NCBI GenBank assembly: GCA_015658585.1
Contig: DQOP01000137.1
Coordinates: 1-6,759 of the forward strand
Direction: 5' to 3'
From: Candidatus Poseidoniales archaeon
Lineage (GTDB): Archaea; Thermoplasmatota; Poseidoniia; MGIII; CG-Epi1
DNA: 6,759 nt
Below are positions 1 to 6,063 of the stretch, one piece after another. The translations under genes were made by a program, and so were the position numbers. The notes under the pieces are model-generated. The model did no database searches. It had not been told where the DNA came from and saw nothing but the letters and a program-made list of their open reading frames with translations. Positions within the stretch are counted from its first letter, which is position 1. Each line of letters starts with the position of its first letter.

Positions 1-1934
1 CAGAATCTTCCACTTAGGGTGTACAACCTACATAAAATCTCGTCATCATCCTCTAAACCATCATTATCCGTATCCGAGGTAAGTGGGCTAGTTCCTGTAT
101 CCTCCATGTCAACATAGATTCCTGTGCCAGTTTCGGCACCATCTGGTAAAGAATCACCATCTGTATCTGGATTATAGGGATCAGTTCCTATTCCAGCTTC
201 ATATTCATCACTGAGTCCGTCCCCATCGCTATCACTTATTTCATAGTCCGTTCCAGGTTGCGTACCATTACCTTCTACATTGTCAGCCTCACCAGTAGTG
301 ATGGCAGCATTCATGTCACAGGTTGGACACTGTGTCGAGGATGTTGGTTCGAAAATTAACCATCCCAGACCATCGAATAAGACTTCAACATATGCGTGTC
401 CATTAAGCATAGTGACAACCCTGGTATCTTCCTCTATCGAGTACCCAGTACTCTCTTCATAGCCACTGCTTTCCCAGCCCTCCGGAGTTACTATGTCCCC
501 GGGCCCATTACCTTCTACATATCTTGAAGGTATACCATTTAATCTGGATAATACGGTGAAAGCAGCTGCAAAATTAGTACATTTGCCGGACATGGCCGAA
601 TTCTCAAACAAGAAGTAGTCGACAAAGTCATGACCATTTGGCGTTAACGTGCCGTTAATATTGTAGTAATAGTTGTTTCTGAGATAGTACATTATCGCTT
701 CGGCTTTTTCGTAATCGGTTGTTTTACCGGCCGTTATGGACGCTGCCAGATCGTAAACATCATTATCTGGACCTGGCCGGACGGGAAAATTGGGTAATTC
801 TACCAGTTGTGGTGAAAAATCAGATGGAGCATTAGCCGCCTGCTTTACAGAGTCAGGTATGTTGTACTCTGTCATTGTAAAAGAATAACTTTGAGCATAA
901 CCGTCGACTTGTAAATTGAACGCACTGTCCATTGTGACTTGATTACTGATGAATACTGAATTGGTGTACAACGCTGTCGATAGATACCCCTGGACCGGCA
1001 TTATCCAATTCACAGTATATTCGAACTGTTCACTAGTTACTTCGGGATGTGTAACCAGATAGTCATAGCTGTAATCGGGTGATCCAGTATACCAATAACC
1101 AGGGTCGGGCTCTATTCCAGACACAATATCATACTGTTCGCATCCTGGTGCAGGACACCACTGGCTTCTCGTGTAAGTGTTCGTTGCAGAGTCGTATCCG
1201 TTGTCATAGATGTCTTTGGCAGCCGTTCTCCAATATTGTGGATTTGCTGTTGGCTCCACACAGTTGTCACAGGAGACTGTGAATTTGACAGCCATAAGAA
1301 CAGCGAGCGGATAGAAACCTTCCAATCCCCCACCCACTCCATTAGCGTCTGGTTGAGGCGTCCAATCATTGTTCTTGGCCATTTCTTCAGCCCATTTTGG
1401 TAGTGGCGGGTCATCATCGTCCTTATCTGAGATTCCGTCACCATCACTATCTGGATTATTGGGATCAAGATGACTAATCATGTTCTCGTACATATCAGGG
1501 ATTCCATCACCATCACTATCTTTCATCTCCTCCCTGTCTGAAATACCGTCTCCATCCGCATCAGGATCCATACAGTTGCTAATCCCGTCTCCATCTAAAT
1601 CTCCTTCACAATTGTATAAATCCTCCATATTGGGAGGTATGAAATCCTCATTTACCAGATCGTTCCAGAAATCCATTTCAGCCAGATCAGAGATGCCATC
1701 CCCATCCATGTCAAAATCATTGGGGTCAAACCCCATAGATATTTCGTACTCATCAGACAATCCATCCCCATCGCTATCTCTGTAAGGAGGATCGGGGATT
1801 CCATCACCATCGCGGTCGATCTCAGCCAATGGGTCCTTCTCTATGCTCGAGGCTCTTGAAAGAAAAGGGGAATAAGGCAATGCCGTAAGGAGTAAGATTG
1901 CAACAATCAGTGCCTGGTATCTCTTCCCGCGCAT
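1..1934 (-). CDS. Secreted transglutaminase-like protein with thrombospondin type 3-like calcium repeats (3' end beyond window)
   Basis: The frame is open from an ATG at 1934 to the window edge (644 codons, no stop), so the C-terminus is missing. Residues 1-29 look like a signal peptide: basic MRGKR, then a hydrophobic stretch at about 8-20. Asp-rich DxDGDGxxD repeats start at 40, 53, 75, 112, 125, 139 and 162, and again at 568, 590 and 621. Such repeats bind calcium in thrombospondin type 3-like proteins. Between the two arrays, about residues 390-535 form a transglutaminase/protease-like core: GKCTNFAAAF with presumed nucleophile C452, then RLNGIPSRYVEG, then NGHAYVEV with H513, then WLIFEPT. 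The third catalytic position is usually Asp (FDPT) but is Glu529 here. Cys pairs at 222/225, 260/265 and 536/539 could form disulfides or bind metal. An in-frame TGA lies upstream, so 1934 is the first ATG. I infer a cell-surface or exported protein that processes or crosslinks proteins; the substrate is unknown. Confidence 0.9.
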   Translation of the reverse strand, partial: MRGKRYQALIVAILLLTALPYSPFLSRASSIEKDPLAEIDRDGDGIPDPPYRDSDGDGLSDEYEISMGFDPNDFDMDGDGISDLAEMDFWNDLVNEDFIPPNMEDLYNCEGDLDGDGISNCMDPDADGDGISDREEMKDSDGDGIPDMYENMISHLDPNNPDSDGDGISDKDDDDPPLPKWAEEMAKNNDWTPQPDANGVGGGLEGFYPLAVLMAVKFTVSCDNCVEPTANPQYWRTAAKDIYDNGYDSATNTYTRSQWCPAPGCEQYDIVSGIEPDPGYWYTGSPDYSYDYLVTHPEVTSEQFEYTVNWIMPVQGYLSTALYTNSVFISNQVTMDSAFNLQVDGYAQSYSFTMTEYNIPDSVKQAANAPSDFSPQLVELPNFPVRPGPDNDVYDLAASITAGKTTDYEKAEAIMYYLRNNYYYNINGTLTPNGHDFVDYFLFENSAMSGKCTNFAAAFTVLSRLNGIPSRYVEGNGPGDIVTPEGWESSGYEESTGYSIEEDTRVVTMLNGHAYVEVLFDGLGWLIFEPTSSTQCPTCDMNAAITTGEADNVEGNGTQPGTDYEISDSDGDGLSDEYEAGIGTDPYNPDTDGDSLPDGAETGTGIYVDMEDTGTSPLTSDTDNDGLEDDDEILCRLYTLSGRF

Positions 1935-1967
1935 ACAATAAATTCCAATCCTGTAGAGATACGTATG

Positions 1968-1973
1968 ATTATA
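1968..1973 (-). promoter_or_regulatory. Putative TATA box of the secreted transglutaminase-like gene
   Basis: On the minus strand this reads TATAAT, centred about 37 bases upstream of the ATG at 1934. An archaeal start site about 26-27 bases downstream would give a leader of roughly 10 bases. The match is short and lies in an AT-rich gap, so support is moderate. Confidence 0.4.
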
Positions 1974-1988
1974 TCAGTTAGGTCTAGT

Positions 1989-1992
1989 AAAA
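1989..1992 (-). terminator. T-run immediately after tRNA-Asp
   Basis: The minus strand reads TTTT directly after the encoded CCA of the tRNA. Archaeal RNA polymerase often terminates at short U-tracts. Four T's is a minimal signal with no hairpin of its own, so this is a weak call. Confidence 0.35.
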
Positions 1993-2070
1993 TGGCGCCC
2001 GCGCCGGGATTTGAACCCGGGTCCTCAGCTCGACAGGCTGAGATGATAGGCCAGGCTACACCACGCGAGC
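1993..2070 (-). tRNA. tRNA-Asp (anticodon GTC), CCA encoded
   Basis: The minus strand folds into a full cloverleaf without an intron. The acceptor stem GCTCGCG pairs with CGCGGGC over seven pairs, including one T-G wobble at position 3. The D arm starts GTGTAG and has an imperfect stem. The anticodon stem TCAGC/GCTGA closes the loop CTGTCGA. The variable loop is four bases, and the T arm is CCGGG-TTCAAAT-CCCGG. Anticodon GTC (2032-2034) and discriminator G73 (1996) both fit aspartate. The 3' CCA (1993-1995) is part of the gene. It sits between two protein genes on the same strand with its own TATA box. Confidence 0.97.
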
Positions 2071-2092
2071 GCGATGCGGACCAGAACACTTT

Positions 2093-2100
2093 GTATATAG
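2093..2100 (-). promoter_or_regulatory. TATA box of the tRNA-Asp gene
   Basis: The minus strand reads CTATATAC, preceded by a purine-rich CAAAGA that could serve as a TFB recognition element. Its centre is about 27 bases upstream of the tRNA 5' end at 2070, the usual archaeal distance to the start site. Transcription would therefore begin at or very near the mature 5' end. Confidence 0.6.
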
Positions 2101-2108
2101 TCTTTGGC

Positions 2109-2117
2109 AAAACGAAA
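2109..2117 (-). terminator. Possible T-rich terminator after the small coiled-coil gene
   Basis: Directly after the TAA stop of the 62-codon gene the minus strand reads TTTCGTTTT. It separates that gene from the tRNA promoter and could act as an archaeal U-tract terminator. There is no hairpin, and the call rests on base composition and position only. Confidence 0.3.
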
Positions 2118-2306
2118 TTACATTCCCATGTTAAGCCGGAATGTAGGGTTTCCAGCTTCACCGTTACCAAAGAATTCCTCGGAGTCCCCTTCTTCCATCA
2201 TGGCTCCCATCAGAACACCGACCGTCTCCTGTAAAAATCTAAGTTCAACCTGAAGTTCCGAAATCGTGTCCCGAAGCTTCTTTATCTCATCTGATTCCGA
2301 CGCCAC
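2118..2306 (-). CDS. Small acidic coiled-coil protein, function unknown (62 aa)
   Basis: I do not recognise this protein. It starts at a GTG; an in-frame TAA lies only four codons upstream, so no earlier start is possible in this frame. Residues 8-37 show heptad spacing of I, L and V (I8, L11, I15, L18, L22, L25, V29, L32, M36), which predicts one continuous amphipathic helix or coiled coil. An acidic, Gly-rich linker (EEGDSEEFFGNGE) follows, then the short tail NPTFRLNMGM. There is no signal peptide and no cysteine. A TATA box at 2329-2334 is placed so that transcription would begin at about the GTG, suggesting a leaderless mRNA. The start lies 37 bases after the etfA stop. The coiled coil suggests an oligomer or a small adaptor, but no function can be assigned. 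The heptads and the well-placed promoter are the reasons to think it real. Confidence 0.7.
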   Translation of the reverse strand: MASESDEIKKLRDTISELQVELRFLQETVGVLMGAMMEEGDSEEFFGNGEAGNPTFRLNMGM

Positions 2307-2312
2307 TGGGTA

Positions 2313-2322
2313 GTAATATTAC
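2313..2322. repeat. Perfect 10-bp palindrome GTAATATTAC at the small-gene promoter
   Basis: GTAATATTAC equals its own reverse complement. It lies between the TATA box and the GTG start of the small coiled-coil gene, where a bound repressor could block transcription initiation. A short AT-rich palindrome can arise by chance. Confidence 0.4.
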
Positions 2323-2328
2323 AGCCCC

Positions 2329-2334
2329 TTATAA
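2329..2334 (-). promoter_or_regulatory. TATA box of the small coiled-coil gene (leaderless)
   Basis: The minus strand reads TTATAA followed by GG, centred about 26 bases upstream of the GTG at 2306. The predicted start site falls on the start codon itself, as in archaeal leaderless transcripts. The 11-base inverted repeat ATAAC-a-GTTAT (2331-2341) overlaps the box. Confidence 0.55.
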
Positions 2335-2341
2335 CAGTTAT
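2331..2341. repeat. Inverted repeat ATAAC-a-GTTAT overlapping a TATA box
   Basis: Two five-base arms flank one central base just downstream of the etfA stop codon. The repeat overlaps the TATA box of the next gene, so it could be an operator. The arms are too short to act as a terminator stem. Chance is a real possibility. Confidence 0.3.
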
Positions 2342-2343
2342 CT

Positions 2344-3267
2344 CTAAAGCTTTTCCAGTTTTGTTTTCAGGACCGGTACGGTTTCGAACAAATCACCTAC
2401 AATCCCATAATCAGCCACCTTGAATATGGGAGCCTCAGGATCCTTATTTATGGCTGCAATAAACTTTGATCCACTCATTCCACCCAGGTGTTGAATAGCA
2501 CCAGAGATACCTATTGCCAGATAGAGATCAGGGGTCACAGTCTTACCGGTCTGACCAACCTGATGTGAATGTGGTACCCATCCAGCATCAACTATTGCCC
2601 TGCTTGCTCCGGCAGCAGCTCCCATTGTTGCAGCCAGAGGTCGTATCAACGCCTCATAATTCTCCGGACTTTCCAGTCCTCGCCCACCACTAACAACGAT
2701 GTTAGCTTCCGTCAATTCAATAGTACCCGCACCTATTTTTTCAATGGAGGTTGTATTAAGGGTTGAATCTGGTATGTCTCCTGAGAAATTCTCGACACTA
2801 CCTGACCAGGATTCACCTATAGGGTATGCATTGTTACGTATGCTTGCGACCAGTGGACCCTCCGGTTTCGATCTGGCAAGGACTTTACCTGCAAAATCAG
2901 GTCTAACGAATCCTTCACTACTGGCCTCCAGACAATCTCCCAGATATCCCCACCCAAGTTCGGCAGCTACCCTTGGGCCTAGGTCCTTACCCATCGTGGT
3001 TGCCCCCATCAATACTTTGGTGGCATCGTTCTTTTGAACGACCTGAGAAACAATTGAAGCATATTTTACAGGATCATAATATTCCAATCTTTCATCATCT
3101 GCAATTATTACCTTTCCCGCGGCTAGTTTCATTGCAGACTCTGAAACATTTTTACCGATAACCAATCCTACGACCTCACCCATCCCGGCTGCAACTCCAG
3201 CAACTTGTTGTGAGACGTCCTTTATTCCATTACCATCTGTTTCACCGACCAAAATTACAGTGCTCAT
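2344..3267 (-). CDS. etfA: Electron transfer flavoprotein subunit alpha
   Basis: This is the FAD-carrying subunit of the cytoplasmic ETF dimer. It takes electrons from dehydrogenases such as acyl-CoA dehydrogenases and passes them to a membrane oxidoreductase. At 307 aa it is of normal family length. The N-terminal ETF fold spans about residues 1-180. The C-terminal FAD domain has the full set of family motifs: SGGRG (193-197), ASRAIVDAGW (221-230), HSHQVGQTGKTV (233-244), the ETF-alpha signature region at about 249-274 (LYLAIGISGAIQH, then GGM and AIN), and VADYGIVGDL (284-293). No key residue appears to be missing. Its ATG overlaps the etfB TGA by four bases (ATGA), which indicates coupled translation. 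An upstream AAGG at 3272-3275 is a weak ribosome site. It is the last gene of the cluster. Motifs alone do not show whether this ETF is ordinary or electron-bifurcating; the adjacent quinone-type partner favours the ordinary role. Confidence 0.97.
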   Translation of the reverse strand: MSTVILVGETDGNGIKDVSQQVAGVAAGMGEVVGLVIGKNVSESAMKLAAGKVIIADDERLEYYDPVKYASIVSQVVQKNDATKVLMGATTMGKDLGPRVAAELGWGYLGDCLEASSEGFVRPDFAGKVLARSKPEGPLVASIRNNAYPIGESWSGSVENFSGDIPDSTLNTTSIEKIGAGTIELTEANIVVSGGRGLESPENYEALIRPLAATMGAAAGASRAIVDAGWVPHSHQVGQTGKTVTPDLYLAIGISGAIQHLGGMSGSKFIAAINKDPEAPIFKVADYGIVGDLFETVPVLKTKLEKL

Positions 3268-4031
3268 AGTACCTTAGCCTCCATCTTTAATTTTTCTATT
3301 AATCTGTCGACCTTCTCTTCTGGACCTTCTCCTTCCAGAATCACACCTCCACCTCTTGCAGGGGGTAGAGAACATTCAGTGGTTTGTACATCATTTCCTG
3401 GTTCAGAACCAACATCACGATTGTCAAATGGTTTTCTTTTAGACATCATGATATCCTTCAAGGCCGGGAATCTTACTTTGGTCATGTCCTTCTGGCATGT
3501 AATCAACACCGGGGTTGGAGTCTCAACTATCTGTAAACCACCTTCAATTTGTCTGCTTGCGATTAGTTTATCACCACTTAATTCCAGATTGGTCACACCC
3601 GATACGTGTGGTACTCCGAGAAAGTGTGCGATCATTGGTCCCGTTGCGGCTTGGTAGTAGTCTATGCCCTGAACACCACACATAATCAGATCTGCATTCA
3701 GTTCCTTGACAGTTTCAGATAATATCCTTGCATTCGACGAAGGTTTGTTGCCACTATATTCTTGTTGCCTGAGAACTATTGTCTCATCAGCTCCAATAGC
3801 CATCATCTTTCTTAGATCGGTGTCTATGCTAGTATTGTCAGAGAACAAGCTTACTAGCGTTACTTTTCCGCCTACGGCTTCTTTGAATTGGACCGCCTGT
3901 TCCACTGCGAATTCATCGTATGGATTAACCATATACTTGAATCCGTCCTCTTTGACTTTTCCATCTATGATCTCTAATCTGGATTCCGTGTCCGGAACCA
4001 TCTTGATTAACACTGCTATGTTCATGTTCAT
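3264..4031 (-). CDS. etfB: Electron transfer flavoprotein subunit beta
   Basis: This subunit pairs with EtfA and in most ETFs binds AMP. At 255 aa it matches the family. Visible motifs are the N-terminal strand NIAVLIKMVPDTE, then NPYDEFAVEQAV (36-47), the nucleotide-binding segment GVQGIDYYQAATGP (119-132), and the ETF-beta signature region at about 157-178, ending in ETPTPVLIT. After this comes the arm ALKDIMMSKRKP (190-201), the region that contacts the dehydrogenase in characterised ETFs. Its first ATG (4031) overlaps the upstream TGA by four bases. A second in-frame ATG at 4025 gives MNIAVLIK, a more typical family N-terminus, and lies seven bases after AGAGG (4033-4037). The first ATG is only one base from that site, so 4025 may be the true start (253 aa). 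The residues after about 203 include a Gly/Pro-rich linker (GSEPGND to PPARGGG) and an acidic C-terminal helix. Confidence 0.97.
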   Translation of the reverse strand: MNMNIAVLIKMVPDTESRLEIIDGKVKEDGFKYMVNPYDEFAVEQAVQFKEAVGGKVTLVSLFSDNTSIDTDLRKMMAIGADETIVLRQQEYSGNKPSSNARILSETVKELNADLIMCGVQGIDYYQAATGPMIAHFLGVPHVSGVTNLELSGDKLIASRQIEGGLQIVETPTPVLITCQKDMTKVRFPALKDIMMSKRKPFDNRDVGSEPGNDVQTTECSLPPARGGGVILEGEGPEEKVDRLIEKLKMEAKVL

Positions 4032-6025
4032 GCCTCTAGATTTTCTAACATTATTTCTGAGATGTCCTTAACTTGTTTATCATCGCCAATACTCTTCAGA
4101 CCATCGCTCATCATGGTCATACAGAAAGGACATCCTACCGCAACGCAGTCGGCGCCTGTTTTTGATGCTTCCTTTGCCCTTATTTCATTAACTCTCTTAT
4201 CGGCGTCTTCTTCCATCCATATTCTGGCACCACCAGCCCCACAGCAGAACGAATTAGTTCCATGCCTTTCCATTTCAATAAGATCTCCTCCAAGTGCACC
4301 CCTTGGAGCCTCAGTCTCACCCCCAATTCTTCCCAAGTAGCAAGGATCATGGAAAGTTACTTTATCCTCGAAGTCCCTGATTTTGAGTTTCTTTTCCTGA
4401 CGTAGTTTATTCAATACCTGGGAATGGTGATAAACTTCGTATTTTCCACCGTATTTCTCATATTCTTTTCCTATAGTATGGAAACAATGTGGACAAGCCG
4501 TGATGATCTTCAGTGTTCCCACGGAATTTAGGTTATCAACATTCGTTTCCGCCAACATCTGGAACAGGAATTCGTTCCCAGCCCTCCGTGCCGGATCGCC
4601 ATTACAAGTCTCCATTTCCCCAAGTATTGAAAAGTCAACTCCAGCCTCCTTCAGAAGCTTGGCTGTTGCCCTTGAAACCTTTTTATTCCTATCGTCGAAA
4701 GAACCAGCACATCCAACAAAGAACAGATATTCTGCAGGTTCGCCTACTTTCAGGTCCAAACCTTCAGCCCAGTCTGCCCTTGTATGAGCCCCGAATCCCC
4801 AAGGATTGGAATTTCTTTCCAGATTGTTGAACAAGTTCTGTAATTCCTCAGGAAAATCAGCTGCTTCCATTACCAGGTGCCTTCTCGCGTCTGTAAGTTT
4901 GGGAACATGCTCGATATGGACCGGACAGGCTTCGACACAGGCATAACAAGTGGTACAAGCCCAGATCGCATCCGGTGTGAATCTGTCAACTATTGACTCT
5001 TTAGGTTCGTCTCCAGCCAAGAGAAGCGAACTATGTTCTCTTCCATAGTCCTTGATATCCAACACGATCTGCATGGGGTTCAAGGTCTTGCCGCTTTTAT
5101 AGGCCGGACAGACATCCTGGCATCGGGCACATTCAGTACAGGCCCATCCATCTGATAATTGCCTCCAGGTAAAGTCTGCGAATTTGTTAACACCCAGTGT
5201 CAGATTGTCAAAGTCTAAATCATCGGTCTTCACGGCCTCATTATTTTCATTGGTCTGTAGTGGAATCATGGTTCCCATTGGATTGTGGTCCTGGAACATC
5301 ACGTTTGGAATAGTACCAATTATGTGAGAATGTTTTGTCTGAGGAATTTCAATCAAAAACCCCCCTATCAGAATCATGTGTATCCAGTAGCTAATGTCAA
5401 CCATACTGGCTATTGTGGCATGATCCATACCATCCATTTGCTTTGCGAAAAGGACACCTATTGGTTCCCATGTATTGTACTTGGTCTCTTCACCTATCAT
5501 ATTTCCAGCTTCCACAATAAAAGCCGTCAACACGATTCCCAGAATTGCCAGTAGGATCAAGGGACCTTCTATACTTGCACCTTTCAGTTGTGCTGGTCTG
5601 ATTATTATTCTACGATATAAGGCAATTAGGATTCCTACTGTGGCCATGGCGTACCCCAGGTCTACTATCAGGTTCCAAATGCCGTCTAACTGGATATTAC
5701 TGAGAAATGCCTGCAAGAGTCCGCCAGTTCCTAGATCTACAATATCACTTATTAGCAGCAAGAAACCCCAGAAGATCAGTGCATGTGCATATCCTGCTAC
5801 CTTATCCTGAACGACTTTGCGTTGGCCTAACCAGTCCCTCAAGAATTCGGTTAATCGCTGTTTCCATGAATTGAAACGATCATCATCTTTTCCGAGGCGA
5901 ATCAACCTGACGACAAATCCAACTTGGTAAAAATGCGAACCAAGTGCTATTGCAGACCAGACTAGTAGGATTAGGTACCATTCCAAACTGTAACCAAAAA
6001 CATCGTAATTATGAAATGGGTCCAT
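4028..6025 (-). CDS. Membrane Fe-S oxidoreductase, probable ETF:quinone oxidoreductase (EMO/HdrD-like)
   Basis: This probably takes electrons from reduced ETF and delivers them to the membrane quinone pool. The N-terminal part has about five membrane helices (around 13-35, 80-99, 117-137, 153-172, 208-227) and resembles the NarI-type haem b subunit. Candidate haem ligands are H31, H81, H216 and H234. A soluble part follows with two 4Fe-4S motifs: CTECARCQDVCP (C296, 299, 302, 306) and CTTCYACVEACP (C357, 360, 363, 367). Then come two Cys-rich CCG domains of the heterodisulfide-reductase type. The first has C439, C474 (as TCNGD, one Cys only), C511 and C514. The second is complete, with C562, C594-C595, C632 and C635. 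This layout matches the DUF224/EMO family known to couple to ETF in fatty-acid oxidation. A strong GGAGGAGG at 6033-6040 supports the ATG at 6025. Its TGA overlaps the etfB start, so the two products are very likely partners. Another HdrDE-like quinone or disulfide reductase is less likely. Confidence 0.92.
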   Translation of the reverse strand: MDPFHNYDVFGYSLEWYLILLVWSAIALGSHFYQVGFVVRLIRLGKDDDRFNSWKQRLTEFLRDWLGQRKVVQDKVAGYAHALIFWGFLLLISDIVDLGTGGLLQAFLSNIQLDGIWNLIVDLGYAMATVGILIALYRRIIIRPAQLKGASIEGPLILLAILGIVLTAFIVEAGNMIGEETKYNTWEPIGVLFAKQMDGMDHATIASMVDISYWIHMILIGGFLIEIPQTKHSHIIGTIPNVMFQDHNPMGTMIPLQTNENNEAVKTDDLDFDNLTLGVNKFADFTWRQLSDGWACTECARCQDVCPAYKSGKTLNPMQIVLDIKDYGREHSSLLLAGDEPKESIVDRFTPDAIWACTTCYACVEACPVHIEHVPKLTDARRHLVMEAADFPEELQNLFNNLERNSNPWGFGAHTRADWAEGLDLKVGEPAEYLFFVGCAGSFDDRNKKVSRATAKLLKEAGVDFSILGEMETCNGDPARRAGNEFLFQMLAETNVDNLNSVGTLKIITACPHCFHTIGKEYEKYGGKYEVYHHSQVLNKLRQEKKLKIRDFEDKVTFHDPCYLGRIGGETEAPRGALGGDLIEMERHGTNSFCCGAGGARIWMEEDADKRVNEIRAKEASKTGADCVAVGCPFCMTMMSDGLKSIGDDKQVKDISEIMLENLEA

Positions 6026-6032
6026 TATGTTG

Positions 6033-6040
6033 CCTCCTCC
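6033..6040 (-). promoter_or_regulatory. Strong Shine-Dalgarno site of the Fe-S oxidoreductase gene
   Basis: The minus strand reads GGAGGAGG. The inner GGAGG ends seven bases before the ATG at 6025. A TATA-like TTTAAAATA at 6060-6068 would start a transcript inside this site and cut it. Read-through from ribK, whose stop is 38 bases upstream, therefore looks more likely than a separate promoter. Confidence 0.8.
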
Positions 6041-6063
6041 TTTTTCATTGATTGTATCCTATT

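Noticed and set aside
1112..1468. A 118-codon minus-strand reading frame
   Set aside because: It lies inside the secreted-protein gene in another frame and shows no domain, while the main frame carries calcium repeats and a transglutaminase core.
1480..1785. Plus-strand Ser/Pro-rich frame with PSPS repeats
   Set aside because: It is the complement of the DxDGDG repeat codons and has no independent support.
1400..1815. Recurring short repeats that could suggest a CRISPR array
   Set aside because: The repeats are imperfect, unevenly spaced and in frame; they encode calcium-binding repeats.
1993..2070. tRNA as an integration site
   Set aside because: No integrase gene and no repeated copy of the tRNA 3' end is visible in the window.
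1907..2234. Short reading frames on both strands across the tRNA
   Set aside because: They run through the tRNA-Asp cloverleaf and the ends of neighbouring genes, and resemble no protein.
2344..4031. Electron-bifurcating ETF
   Set aside because: The partner gene encodes a quinone-type membrane Fe-S oxidoreductase, and no butyryl-CoA dehydrogenase or ferredoxin gene is present. Sequence reading alone cannot exclude it fully.
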